Of a stretch of DNA of 64,000 bases, positions 49,361-60,304 are shown piece after piece. The notes under the pieces are model-generated. The model saw only the letters and a list, made by a program, of their open reading frames with translations. It was not told where the DNA came from and did no database searches. This DNA is from Pectinophora gossypiella. Lineage: Eukaryota; Arthropoda; Insecta; Lepidoptera; Gelechiidae. The position numbers and the translations under genes are program-made. Positions within the stretch are counted from its first letter, which is position 1. The number at the start of each line of letters is the position of its first letter. Location: the NCBI RefSeq assembly GCF_024362695.1, contig NW_026063250.1, positions 620,001 through 684,000 of the forward strand. The letters are read 5' to 3'.

Positions 49361-50671
49361 ATGGATATCCAAACTGTCTATTTACATTCACTGCTCCGTG
49401 ATGAATTAATATATGAAGTAAGTATTCGTGCAGAAGCACCGGCTGATACTGTTCTCAATTTGAAGAAACAGCTTAGGGAGTTGATCACTGGTTTCTCTCC
49501 GGATGAAATAATGGACGATGAACGAAAACCACAGGCAGAATTCCCAATCATCACCGAAAAGCTGAAGGAGCTGCAGGCAAAACTTGATTTAGCAGTGAAG
49601 TCTAGGGAACGTCATCACCTTATGCGTGCTAGGGCTTTATATAATCATCTTCATCACCGTCTTGAGCGTGTAGTATGCACGGAGTCTGTCGATAGGGACA
49701 TCCAATCGAAGCTGATTAAAAATCTTAAAGCTTGCAGTCACTCATTGGAAAAATTGTTGACAACAAAAAACGTCATCGACCCAGAAGAGGAAAACCGGGT
49801 AAAAGGGACAGATGGTTCAGCAATTAATCTCATGAAATGGAATATTAAGTTCGACGGCCGTATGAGTCCACATACGTTCTTGCAATCGATAGGTGAACGC
49901 GCCTCAGCGTTCGGGGTCAGTGACAGTGTACTTTTCAGGTCCGCCTTTTGTTTCTTTTCGGACCAAGGTCTTCTATGGTACAGAGGTGTTAAGGAGCAGG
50001 TTTCGTCTTGGCAGGAATTGAGTGAGCTTTTAGTCCAAGAATTCGCACCCGTTGATTTTGATTATCGTTTGCTGGGGGAGATTAGAGCTCGCACCCAAGG
50101 ACAGGATGAACCAACACACATCTATTTTGCAGTTATGAACTGTATGTTTTCACAATTGAAACGACCACTTTCGGATAATGACAAATTGGAAATTTTAACG
50201 CACAATATTAGGCCCGTTTTTAGAGAGCAGTTAGCATTGCACGACATAGCTACGATAGCTGAACTTAAGGAAAAATGCCGTAAAATAGAATCTGCGCGAC
50301 AAATGACACAGCTATTTGTCGAACCACCTAAGCAGTCTAGTTTAAACAGTGACTTCGGGTACAAAGGCAAAACAAAACCTATAATGCCAGTCAGCGAATC
50401 CGCTGACGTTAGGGAAACCGAACATGTCTCGGCAGTTGAGCCACCAATTCAGGCTCAAACTTTTAGGCAGCGACAACCGCCAAGTAATGAAAAGCCTAGT
50501 AGTTATCCTAATACAAAATCTGCGGCTAACAAATCAGTTTTTTGTAAAAGATGTAAGGTGTCTACTCACTCAACCGCAAGGTGTAGGGACAAGACAGTCA
50601 AATGTTTCAAATGCGGTCATTTAGGGTTTACGGTAAGGTCGTGCCCTAAATGTAACAACCCAAAAAACTAG
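49361..50671 (+). CDS. gag: G1 Gag
   Basis: The 436-residue structural protein starts MDIQTVYLHSLLRDELIYEV. A helical N-terminal region is followed by a capsid-type domain (INLMKWNIKFDG, TFLQSIGERASAFG, LLWYRGV, LLGEIRARTQGQDEP) as in Ty3/gypsy Gag. The C-terminal nucleocapsid has a canonical knuckle CKRCKVSTHSTARC and a second, CFKCGHLGFTVRSC, in which the usual His is Phe. The stop TAG at 50669 directly follows an A AAA AAC slippery site. The frame is intact. Confidence 0.9.
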   Translation: MDIQTVYLHSLLRDELIYEVSIRAEAPADTVLNLKKQLRELITGFSPDEIMDDERKPQAEFPIITEKLKELQAKLDLAVKSRERHHLMRARALYNHLHHRLERVVCTESVDRDIQSKLIKNLKACSHSLEKLLTTKNVIDPEEENRVKGTDGSAINLMKWNIKFDGRMSPHTFLQSIGERASAFGVSDSVLFRSAFCFFSDQGLLWYRGVKEQVSSWQELSELLVQEFAPVDFDYRLLGEIRARTQGQDEPTHIYFAVMNCMFSQLKRPLSDNDKLEILTHNIRPVFREQLALHDIATIAELKEKCRKIESARQMTQLFVEPPKQSSLNSDFGYKGKTKPIMPVSESADVRETEHVSAVEPPIQAQTFRQRQPPSNEKPSSYPNTKSAANKSVFCKRCKVSTHSTARCRDKTVKCFKCGHLGFTVRSCPKCNNPKN

Positions 50672-50719
50672 GTTGCTCGGACAATAACGCCGACCCTCCA
50701 TCGAAGGTCGAAGATGGAG
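50662..50719 (+). promoter_or_regulatory. -1 ribosomal frameshift site between gag and pol
   Basis: Heptamer A AAA AAC (50662-50668) is in the correct gag phase and abuts the TAG stop. Slipping back one base opens the pol frame. A stem CTCCATC/GATGGAG (50696-50702, 50713-50719) and an overlapping GACC/GGTC pairing lie downstream; the 27-nt spacer is longer than usual. Confidence 0.72.
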
Positions 50720-53700
50720 ATTGGAAACATTGGTTACAGGTAGTAACTAATTATTTTAAGCTGAACAACGTAGCTTCCGTTTTGTTCGAGCCCAATGATG
50801 ATGACGTTCGACCATATTTAAAACTTAATGTCCTGGATTTGTCAATTTATGGATTACTGGACTCAGGTGCAGCAATTTCTATTTTAGGTAATGGAGCACA
50901 TACATATTTTGAGTCATTAGGTTTCACAGTACAATCTGGTAAAGACACTAATGTTACTGTAGCGGATGGTTCCCAGTGTACTTCAATTGGATTTTTAATG
51001 TTGCCCATTACATTTAATGGAGTAACCAAAATTTTGAAATTTTTTATAATACCCAGTATTAAATTAAATGTTATTTTAGGCGTGGACTTTTGGCGGGCAT
51101 ACAATTTGATGCCAGAAATTTTTGAAAGTGTTTCCTACATGAGAGGTCCACAAAAGTTTTTAGAAATGCCAGTCAACTCTATACAAGCTTATGACAGTCT
51201 TCCCAGTGAACACAAAGAGTTAGCGGAGCTAATGATATCGAAATTTCATGACATTTCTTTTGAGCGCAAGGGTTTAGGTAGGACGCATCTTACTCAGCAT
51301 GTCATCGACACTGGGGTTGCGCCACCAGTCAAGTGTAGACCTTATCCCATGTCACCGGAAAAGCAGAAGGAACTACATAAGGAGTTGGACAAGATGCTGG
51401 AGTTGGACGTTGTCGCCCCGAGCGAGAGTCCTTGGAACAATCCAGTCCTTATGGTTCCTAAAGCTGACGGTACATGGCGATTTTGTCTGGACTGCCGGAG
51501 GCTCAACTCTGTGACGAAAGGCGATGCTTATGCCATTCCCTACATACCCCAGATATTGGATAGCCTCAAGAATGCCAAATATATCAGTTCTGTGGATTTT
51601 AAATCGAGCTTTTGGCAAATTCCACTCGACCCTAGCTCACAGGAGAAGACGAGTTTTACAGTGCCTGGTAGGGGGTTGTTTAAATTTAAAGTTATGCCAT
51701 TCGGCCTATGCGGAGCTCCTGCTCGCCAACAACGGCTCATGGACATGTTGTTTGGACATCCTTTCTGCAGTGACGTAACTAAAGGCATGATATTCGTGTA
51801 CATCGACGATATTATAGTAGTTGCTGAGGATCTAGAAACGCACATACTTCTGTTAAAAAGGCTTCACGAAAGGATACACAGCGCCAATTTAACTATTAAC
51901 TTTGAAAAGAGCAAATTCTTCCGTAGCTCTTTAAAATATCTGGGTTATGTAGTGGATGAGTTTGGGCTTAGGACGGATCCCGATAAGGTTCGTGCTGTTC
52001 TGGAGTTTCCGGTACCCAAAAGTTCGAAGGAACTAAAATCCTTTTTAGGTGTTTGTTCTTGGTACCGTAGGTTTATCAGAAATTTCTCCACTATTGCGGC
52101 ACCCTTACACGCTCTTACCAGCTCAAAAACTAAATTTATTTGGAACCAAAACGCAGAAAATGCTTTTGTTACTTTAAAAAACACATTAGTTTCAGCTCCA
52201 ATTTTAGCCTGCCCTGATTTTAGTAAACCATTTTCAGTTCACTGCGATGCATCGAATTTTGGCGTAGGAGGTGTGTTAGCGCAGAATATTGATGGCCATG
52301 ACCGCCCTATCGCTTATATCAGCAGATCCCTTAATAAAAACGAACGTAATTATAGTGCTACCGAAAGGGAGGCGTTAGCAGTTGTGTACGCGGTTGAGAA
52401 ATTTGAACCATATTTGGGTAGTAGACCATTCACCGTCGTAACAGATCACGCTTCGCTTAGGTGGTTCATGAATTTAGAGAATCCTACGGGACGCTTAGCT
52501 CGTTGGGGTTGTAGGTTATCCCAATTTAATTTTACAATCGAGCATAGGAAAGGGAAGGATAATGTCGTCCCTGATGCCCTCTCACGATTGCTGCATGTGG
52601 ATGCCATCAATGCTCCAAATGCAGGAACCGGTGATGAGTGGTATGATAAGGTTTACTCTGGATGTACGGCTTATCCCAAAAATTATCCCAATTATCGCGT
52701 CGAAAATGGTACTCTTCTACGATACAGCAAGGGTAAGTATGCCTTGACTCAGGAGTTTGATTGGAAGATTGTTGTGCCAAAGTCAAACCGTCTGCAGGTC
52801 ATGTCCGAAAACCACGAACCACCGACCTCGGCACACCTCGGAGTGTTTAAAACGCACCGTAGGTTGTGTTTGAGGTATTTCTGGCCAGGAATGTACCGCG
52901 ACGTGCTTGATTTTGTCAACAAATGCCGTATTTGTTCTGCTTATAAGCACAGGACCAAACTCACTCCTGGGATCATGGGTCAGCCTAAGCAGTGTTATAG
53001 GCCGTTTCAAGCTGTATCCGTAGATTTGGTAGGACCTCTTCCACGATCACGTTCGGGTTACATGCACCTTTTAGTAGTAACATGCTGTTTTTTAAAGTAC
53101 ACCATGTTATTTCCAATTCGTCGAGCGACTAGTGCTGCAGTAGCTAAAAACTTTGAGAATCAAGTGCTTCTAGCTCACGGGATTCCTGAAACCGTAATTA
53201 CCGACAATGGGGTTCAATTCACGGGATCAGAATTCAGTGGCCTTCTCAAGAAGTACAATATTCCACGAGTTCACTACGGGCCTAGGTATACGCCACAGAT
53301 TAACATGGTGGAAAGGTACAACAAAACAGTCATGACAGCTGTTTCGTCTTATGTAGCTGACGATCATAGGGCATGGGATATTAATTTATTTAAGGTGCAA
53401 TTGGAATTAAATAGTGCGGTGAACGAAACCACTGGGTTTAGTCCTTTCTTTTTGGTCCATGGCCGGGAACCAATTATTAACGGTTCCTTTTATCAAAATG
53501 ACGAAAGGGAATACGAGGTCTCTATGCCAAGGGACGAGTATGCGGGTGAATTTGGGGTCCTTCGGGATATTTTTAATAAGGTTCGGGTTAATATCGAGAA
53601 GGCTCACACGACAAACGCGAAGTACTACAACCTGCGACGCCGTAACGTCAATACTTTGCGCGAAGGTCAAGTAGTGTGGCGGAAAACGTACGTACAGAGT

Positions 53701-53847
53701 GACGCCGCAAATTTTAAAGCCTCGAAACTTGCCCCAAAATACGAGCAGTGCGTAATTAAAAAGGTTTTATCGCCCTTGGTATACGAATTAGTATCATTTA
53801 GTGGCAAGAACTTAGGTTCTTGGCACATAAAAGATTTAAAAATTTAA
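50668..53847 (+). CDS. pol: G1 Pol: protease, reverse transcriptase, RNase H, integrase
   Basis: Entered by -1 shift at the gag stop; the frame is open from there with no natural ATG before the protease. In order: protease (GLLDSGAAISILG, VILGVDFW), RT (PYPMSPEKQKELHKELDKML, FKVMPFGLCGAPA, FVYIDDIIVV with YIDD), RNase H (VHCDASNFGVGGVL, SATEREALAVV, VVTDHASLRW), integrase zinc region (HLGVFKTHRRL ... CRICSAYK) and catalytic core D (VSVDLVGPLP), D (VITDNGVQFTG), E (INMVERYNKT), then a C-terminal SWHIKDLKI end. More than 1050 codons without a stop. All catalytic residues visible are present, so this copy may encode active enzymes. Confidence 0.93.
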   Translation, partial: LGCSDNNADPPSKVEDGDWKHWLQVVTNYFKLNNVASVLFEPNDDDVRPYLKLNVLDLSIYGLLDSGAAISILGNGAHTYFESLGFTVQSGKDTNVTVADGSQCTSIGFLMLPITFNGVTKILKFFIIPSIKLNVILGVDFWRAYNLMPEIFESVSYMRGPQKFLEMPVNSIQAYDSLPSEHKELAELMISKFHDISFERKGLGRTHLTQHVIDTGVAPPVKCRPYPMSPEKQKELHKELDKMLELDVVAPSESPWNNPVLMVPKADGTWRFCLDCRRLNSVTKGDAYAIPYIPQILDSLKNAKYISSVDFKSSFWQIPLDPSSQEKTSFTVPGRGLFKFKVMPFGLCGAPARQQRLMDMLFGHPFCSDVTKGMIFVYIDDIIVVAEDLETHILLLKRLHERIHSANLTINFEKSKFFRSSLKYLGYVVDEFGLRTDPDKVRAVLEFPVPKSSKELKSFLGVCSWYRRFIRNFSTIAAPLHALTSSKTKFIWNQNAENAFVTLKNTLVSAPILACPDFSKPFSVHCDASNFGVGGVLAQNIDGHDRPIAYISRSLNKNERNYSATEREALAVVYAVEKFEPYLGSRPFTVVTDHASLRWFMNLENPTGRLARWGCRLSQFNFTIEHRKGKDNVVPDALSRLLHVDAINAPNAGTGDEWYDKVYSGCTAYPKNYPNYRVENGTLLRYSKGKYALTQEFDWKIVVPKSNRLQVMSENHEPPTSAHLGVFKTHRRLCLRYFWPGMYRDVLDFVNKCRICSAYKHRTKLTPGIMGQPKQCYRPFQAVSVDLVGPLPRSRSGYMHLLVVTCCFLKYTMLFPIRRATSAAVAKNFENQVLLAHGIPETVITDNGVQFTGSEFSGLLKKYNIPRVHYGPRYTPQINMVERYNKTVMTAVSSYVADDHRAWDINLFKVQLELNSAVNETTGFSPFFLVHGREPIINGSFYQNDEREYEVSMPRDEYAGEFGVLRDIFNKVRVNIEKAHTTNAKYYNLRRRNVNTLREGQVVWRKTYVQSDAANFKASKLAPKYEQCVIKKVLSPLVYELVSFSGKNLGSWHIKDLKI

Positions 53848-54012
53848 TTTCCAAATTGCCCCGTGTTCCTCATGTCATATTTTTTTTTTAAAACAATTTT
53901 TTCCGGCTTGGATCAGTATATTTGGCTCAATTTCAAAAATCACGTTTATAAAGTAAGTAACATCATTTTGTTTTCATGGTTAGCTTCATAACATTTTTTT
54001 TAATTTAGAAAA
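53848..54012. other. G1 sequence after pol
   Basis: AT-rich non-coding sequence up to the Helitron insertion at A|T 54012/55945. Confidence 0.5.
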
Positions 54013-55944
54013 TCTATACTTATAATAAATCTGTAGAGAGGTCAATTCTGTACATTAAATATTTTTTCAAAATAACTATCAGGGGGTGATAAGTGGTCGA
54101 TACTGATGCCAAAAATGCAATCAGTAAAATTTTTGTCTGTCTGTCTGTCTGTCTGTCTATCTGTCTGTCTGTCTGTCTGTCTGTCTGTATGTTCCTTATA
54201 GAAACAAAAACTACTGGACGGATTTTAATGAAACTTGGTACAATTATTCTTCACACTCCTGGACAGGTTATAGTATACTTTTCATCACGCTACAATCAAT
54301 AGGAGCAGAGTAGTGAAGGCAAATCCTTTTGTATGAAAAATCTAAACCACTCAAGTTAGACGTTTGAAATTTGGCATGCAGGTACCTTAGATACCGTAGA
54401 GGTGCACTAAGAAAGGAATTCCCGAAATTCCTACGGGAACGGGAATTAGCGGGAAAATCCTTTTGTATGAAAAATCTAAACCACTCAAGTTAGACGTTTG
54501 AAATTTGGCATGCAGGTACCTTAGATACCGTAGAGGTACACTAAGAAAGGAATTCCCGAAATTCCTACGGGAACGGGAATTAGCGGGAAAATCCTTTTGT
54601 ATGAAAAATCTAAACCACTCAAGTTAGACGTTTGAAATTTGGCATGCAGATACCTTAGGTACCGTAGAGGTGCACTAAGAAAGGAATTCTCGAAATTCCC
54701 ACGAGAACGGGAATTAGCGGGAAAATCCTTTTGTATGTAAAATCTAAACCACTCAAGTTAGCCGTTTGAAATTTGTCATGCAGGTACCTTAAATACCGTA
54801 GAGGTGTACTAAGAAAGGAATTCCCGAAATTCCCACGAGAACGGGAATTAGCGGGAAAATCCTTTTGTATGAAAAATCTAAACCATTCAAGTTAGATGTT
54901 TGAAATTTGTCATGCAGGTACTATAGGTACCGTAGAGGTGCACTAAGAAAGGAATTCCCAAAATTCTCACGGGAACGGGAATTAGCGGGAAAATCCTATT
55001 ATATGAAAAATCTAAACCACTCAAGTTAGACGTTTGAAATTTGTCATGCAGATACCTTAGGTACCGTGGAGATGCACTAAGAAAGGAATTCCCGGAATTC
55101 CCACGGAAACGGGAATTAGCGGGAAAATCCTTTTGTATGTGAAATCTAAACCACTCAAGTTAGACGTTTGATATTTGGCATGCAGGTACCATAGGTACCG
55201 TAGAGGTGCACTAAGAAAGGAATTCCCAAAATTCTCACGGGAACGGGAATTAGCGGGAAAATCCTTTTGTATGAAAAATCTAAACCACTCAAGTTAGACG
55301 TTTGAAATTTGTCATGCAGATACCTTAGGTACCGTGGAGATGCACTAAGAAAGGAATTCCCGGAATTCCCACGGGAACGGAAATTAGCGGGAAAATCCTT
55401 TTGTGTGAAAAATCTAAACCGCTTAAGTTAGACGCTTGAAATTTGGCATGCAGGTACCTTAGTTAACTTAAAGCTTAGTTGCAACAGGATATTGCAAAAT
55501 TCCCACGGAAACGGGAGTTAGCGGGAAAAAAACATTTGCATGAAAAAATCGAAACCGCGTAAGATAGATGTTTTCAATTCAATTCAATTAAATTATTTAT
55601 TGCATTCCATGTAGTACAATGGGGTGTTACATAGGCATAGGAACTAAAACATGGACCCTGTAGGGCACAGCAACGTTGAAGGGAAGAGAGGAAGTGTGTA
55701 TTAAAATTAAAACTCAATGAACAATCAATTAAAAAAAAATCAATTCAATCAATTGATTCAATCTAGCATGCATGCATACCTTAGTAAATATAAAGTTTAT
55801 ATTTGCTGTATTTTGAAAAATGGGAGTTATTGGGAAAAACATTGTATGAAAACATCTAAACTGCATAAGTATGCACTCCCACACACACAAAGATCTCTCT
55901 CTTATATAAGACGCCACGCGGACGAAGTCGCGGGCAAAAGCTAG
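54013..55944 (+). mobile_element. Non-autonomous Helitron, copy H3
   Basis: Same ends as H1 (TCTATACTTATAATAAATCT ... GCAAAAGCTAG), inserted between A and T in G1. It includes a TCTG tract (54135-54187, with one TCTA variant) and about nine 134-bp minisatellite units (about 54326-55440). It is the youngest-placed copy of the family here because it sits in G1, itself inserted in copia. Confidence 0.9.
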
Positions 55945-56761
55945 TATAAAATAATGGTGTGGTTACTTGTGTCGTAAGTGGCCTAGTAACAGCCTGTTTA
56001 TGACAAACACGTTTTTTTTATGTAGTTAAAGACTATTAATTAAGTCTTTTGATTTTAAAATAACTACATTTACCATTAAATGTTTTATGTTGTTTATGTT
56101 TAATGTTTTTTTTAGTGTGTTTATGGTGCGCTGATAAGGCCCATACACACTAGCGTCTGCAACGCAGCGTTTTTATGAACGCCCACTTTAGCGTTCCATA
56201 TTTTTTGTTTAGGCGGTTATAGCCAACTATTTAATATAGTTTATTCATGTTGCTCGTGACAACATTTTTTTAGGCTTTATGGTAGCCATTATTTTAAATT
56301 AAATTAAGATTAGAAACCTCTTTAGGTTACTCATTGTTTTTTTCCTTTTCGACGGAGCGGGTAGTGACTCCTTAAATAAGCCTCTAGCAACTGTTGTTTT
56401 GTTTTTTGTCTTTGTCTTTAGAATTGGGGTATGGAGTGACACTGTGAGAGTCGTCAGCTCAACAGGGGTATGAATGTGGGTAACATCCAGTGAAATTGAT
56501 ACTGGGTGCTACTATATGAAAGAAGTGAAAGGTGATCAATGAATGGTGATGAATAACAGGTTGGGGTAATTATTGTGCTTAGGATTGTGCTGTTTAGATG
56601 TTTGAGTTGTGCTTCGTTACGTTTTGTTTTATGAATTGTTTTGTCGTGTCGTCTTTAGAGACAGTTTTTTTAATTTAGACTGGTTGTGCGCCCCAGGCTC
56701 TATGGCTGAGGGCAGCCGTGTTTCTCACCCAGTTCGAAACCTCTCGTGGGTAGGGGGGTAT
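55945..56761. other. G1 3' non-coding region
   Basis: No credible gene; T-rich and G-poor on the plus strand until the GGGTAGGGGGGTAT purine tract (about 56748-56761) that primes plus-strand synthesis at the right LTR. No envelope-like frame is visible. Confidence 0.5.
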
Positions 56762-58317
56762 TGTAACGAAGCATTTCGGACCAACGAGCCTTGTAGCGAC
56801 ATCTTGTGGTTTCTGGCGATATAACGTTGTTTTTATATTTTACCCGCAGGAAATCACAGATGGCGCTGCAGGGTTATCGATGGGCCCGAATATTTTTGAT
56901 TATTTTATTTTCTTCAAAATTTGGTAAATTAAATTATCTGCAACATTTATTTAAAGATTTATTTTTGATATATTATAATTATATTGTTTAAATTTTGGGA
57001 TCAAACAAGTCGATCGATTGTTGTCGTTGATTCGGCGAATTTATGGTTTGGTAGATTTTCTAGTTTGGCAACTTTGTTCGTGGTTCTTGTGTCAGACTGA
57101 CAGCTGGCTGAGCTGAGAGACAGGTTATGGAAAGTGGGGACGTCGCGAGAGCGCCGGAGACTCCACTGCCGTAACTATAATGTGGGCAAATTAAAAGCCA
57201 CGATTTATCGGCGACATCAAGAGCCGATGTCTCAATTTAAATAAACAACTTAACCGAGATGGTGAGTCCTCGCAATTCTTCGTGCATATTTTTGCACCAA
57301 CTTTGTGATAACCTCGAGGTCCTTGTTTTCAGCAACATCACTGAAATCCCATCGCCGAAGGTCCAGTGGGTGGGTTTAGGTTTCATCCGAGCGATGCCCA
57401 ACTATCCCGGATGAACCTGTAAGTTATTTTCTTTGTTTTACACTCGTGAGTTGCCTTGCCACGCTGTCAGCTGAACCACATGCTAATCATTGCCATTCCT
57501 TGTTGCAGATGGGGTTTTTGTTTTCTTTAAGTTTTTAACGTTTTAAAGTTTTAACGTTTTGCAAGTTTTTAACGTCTAACGTTTTGCTAGTTTAAAGTAA
57601 GAAGAAATTTATGATTGGATCAGATGATTTCAACAATGGTTTTGTGAATGAAGATTCCTACTGTTTTCTTCTGTGTTTGCAAGTTATTTCAAGCTTCATT
57701 ACGGCGGAGCTTGCCTTGGTTGTTTGCACTTCGAAGCTTTCCTTTGTGCGGCGCGCATGTGGATGTGCCGCGCCTCTCCTTTTGTCAACACACCGGATAA
57801 GGCCCGGTGAAGGTCTGCGAGGTTGACCGGTGGACGTGCAGCCCGCCAGCTGCGTAACAGTTGGCCCGCTGCGCCGCCATCGTCCAGCACGCCCTGGCCT
57901 GAGCCGGCCTCAACTCATCACCTGTACGGTATTCCGGAACGCCTCAGGTAGGCCTGATAGTCGGAGGTCCTCGAGTAAGTGAGGTGCCTACAGGTGTACG
58001 GACAGTGTTTTTAAATATAGTGATATCCCATGGTTGTTACGGAGTGACAATTAACCTGACGGACCAAAGCGCGACCTGTCTCCCCCCATAGGGTTTTTAC
58101 CTGCCCATGGTTGTACTTTAATAATTATAATTGTAAAATATACATTGTACAAATTCAAGGGAGTTTTCTTTGTCTCATGCTCACCGGTCTATAACATCTA
58201 GCTGTGCCCTTCAGGTAAACACCACTTTATAAATTTTCTGAAACATATATGTAACTTTCATCATACCATTTCCTATTCACCTACCTTTTATATAGGTAGC
58301 AAAAATCTAGTGTTTCA
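56762..58317 (+). repeat. G1 right LTR (1556 bp)
   Basis: TG...CA bounded. Its first about 1228 bp match the left LTR with about two visible substitutions plus the last divergent segment described in the findings. It contains both mini-introns. Confidence 0.9.
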
Positions 58318-58807
58318 CTGGTTTAATGCCAGTCCAAACCTCTTCAGGTGTAATGTCTGAAAGCGAGCGCGTCGGCGAGCGGTTAACAATATGAGCTGCA
58401 GTTGCAACCGCTTCAGCCCAGAAGTTATTTTGTAATTCAGCATTTAACATCATGCATTTAGCTCGTTCTATGAGAGTTCTATTCATCCTCTCACTAAGCC
58501 CATTTTGTTCTGGTGTGTAAGGATTGGATGTTTGATGTATACCACACTGCTTTAAGTACCTGTCAAAATTTTTATTTTTATATTCTGTGCCATTATCACT
58601 TCTCAGAATTTTTATTGTTTTATTTAGGCTGTTTTCTACATAATTTTTGTATTCTGTAAATTTTTCTTGAGCTTCTGATTTATTTTTCATGAAATATACC
58701 ATTACTTTTCTTGAATAATCGTCGATGAAAGTAATGAAATACTTGGCACCTCCTAAAGATGCAGTCTGCATTGGCCCACACACATCAGAGTGAACCAGCT
58801 CTAGCAA
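58318..58807 (-). pseudogene. Copia integrase catalytic core
   Basis: Reads LELVHSDVCGPMQTASLGGA (first D), FIDDYSRKVMVYFM, ILRSDNGTEYKN (second D) and YTPEQNGLSERMNRTLIER (E), then NNFWAEAVATAAHIVNRSP and EEVWTGIKP. The catalytic triad is intact. It is cut at 58321 by G1; the next segment is at 28582. An in-frame stop just upstream (after PFPS) separates it from the gag-protease frame. Confidence 0.88.
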
Positions 58808-58859
58808 GTCCTGTGCCTGGGAGCCTTAACTTGGGAATGGTTGCCTGGTCTGCTTGCCT

Positions 58860-60149
58860 TCAAGACAAGATATGCAAATGCAATTTTCTTTCTGTGGAGT
58901 AAACTTCACACCTGTAGTACATTTTGGTACATTTTGGTAATTTAGACACATCACTAAAATTTAGGTGACCCATTCGTTGGTGCCACAAGTATGTGTCTTC
59001 TTCTGTCACAGCTGTCATGGCTTTTGCTTTTTTAACATGTGTGTTTAATCGGTAAGTATCATTAATGAGATCAGCTGTTGCAATAATTTGTCTGTTTTGA
59101 TTTAAAATGTGACAGCCATCATCTTTAAATTCTACCCTGCAGCCACTTTTTATTATTTTACTAACGGATAATAAATTTGTAGACAATTCTGGTACAAATA
59201 ACACATTTTTCACCTGAATTACTTCTTCACTAGCAGCTTTCTGGGCTGGTAATTTTATTATTACATTTCCGCAGCTCACAACTTCCAGTGCTTTATTATC
59301 TGCTGTTCTTATACTTTTAATAGGTGAAGCAATCTCATCTTGAAGCCAGTCCCTGTGCATGGTCATGTGCATGGATGCTCCTGAGTCAACGTACCAGTTG
59401 TTTGTGTCATTCATGTTTGTGGCTGAAAAAGCAGCTATGAATCCATTATTAGTTTTGCTCTTATCTTGCGACTTATTTTTAAACCAACAATTTTTACCTA
59501 AATGTCCATATTTGTTACAATTATAACATCGGGGTCCTTTTGACTTTAACTGTGTTGGTTTATTTTTCGGAGTATATTTTGAGTTTGTGTAAAAAGCAGT
59601 TGAATCTGTCTTACTTGTAGACTTTATTTCCTGTAGCAATTTGGTTTTGATCGAATCTGCATTAATTTTCACACCGGAACTCTCTAACCCCATTATCATC
59701 GGTTTATACTCCTCAGGTAAGCCGGCTAACATTAATGTTCCAAGCCATTCGTCATCTACTTTGAACCCTATATTCCTTAATTTATGTGCTGTCGTCATTA
59801 GTTTATTAACGTAGTCTTCTACATTAGTACTTGACTCTAAAGTAGTGTTAATCAAATCCCTCAGCAGTCCTACTCTGCGGGTGAGCCCTGAGTCTTCAAA
59901 AGCAGTTACTAAGTTATCCCATACTTGTTTTGCGGTTTCGGCTGTTTGTACGTGTACATATATTATAGGATCTATCAAAAGAATAAGTTTTGACTTAGCT
60001 TTTATATCTTTCTTCGCATCTGTGATTTTTTCTTCTTGAACACATTTCCATAATTCCTCGTGCTGGAGATATGCTTTTACGGCAAAACTCCATGTTGAAT
60101 AGTTATCTCTTCCTGTTAGCTTTTCAATACTCATGTAATTAGATGCCAT
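58860..60149 (-). pseudogene. Copia Gag, protease and pre-integrase domain
   Basis: Start MASNYMSIEKLTGRDNYSTW at 60149. Capsid UBN2-like region (WKCVQEEKI, LRDLINTTLESSTNVEDYV), knuckle CYNCNKYGHLGKNC (near residue 210), protease active site WYVDSGASMHMT (near 253) and pre-integrase LWHQRMGHLNFSDVSKL. A 10-bp tandem duplication ACATTTTGGT (about 58918-58937 on the plus strand) shifts the frame and ends this reading early at 58860. In a working copia the frame would run on into integrase. Confidence 0.9.
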
Positions 60150-60304
60150 AGTTAATTATTTTTGGCTGAAATATCGGAAAAAAGAGAATTCGATTTCCGA
60201 AGATATGCGTTTGAGGTTAAGTCACTATACTTTTTTGAATTACTTTAAGTTTCACTGTTTTTTTTTACTAACTCCACTTTGTAGGCATGGGGCGGCCCAT
60301 AACC

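Larger units (their letters stand above)
28583..58317 (+). mobile_element. Gypsy (Ty3-type) retrotransposon G1
   Basis: It starts TGTAACGAAG and ends TAGTGTTTCA, with 4-bp duplication CTGG (28579-28582, 58318-58321) in copia integrase. It has long LTRs, PBS TGGCGCCC at 48318, intact gag and pol with a -1 frameshift signal, and a purine tract (GGGTAGGGGGG) before the right LTR. The left LTR hosts G2; the 3' interior hosts Helitron H3. No envelope gene was recognised. Confidence 0.9.

Noticed and set aside
49361..56761. Envelope gene making G1 an errantivirus-like element
   Set aside because: No signal peptide, membrane anchor or long frame exists between pol and the right LTR once the Helitron is removed.
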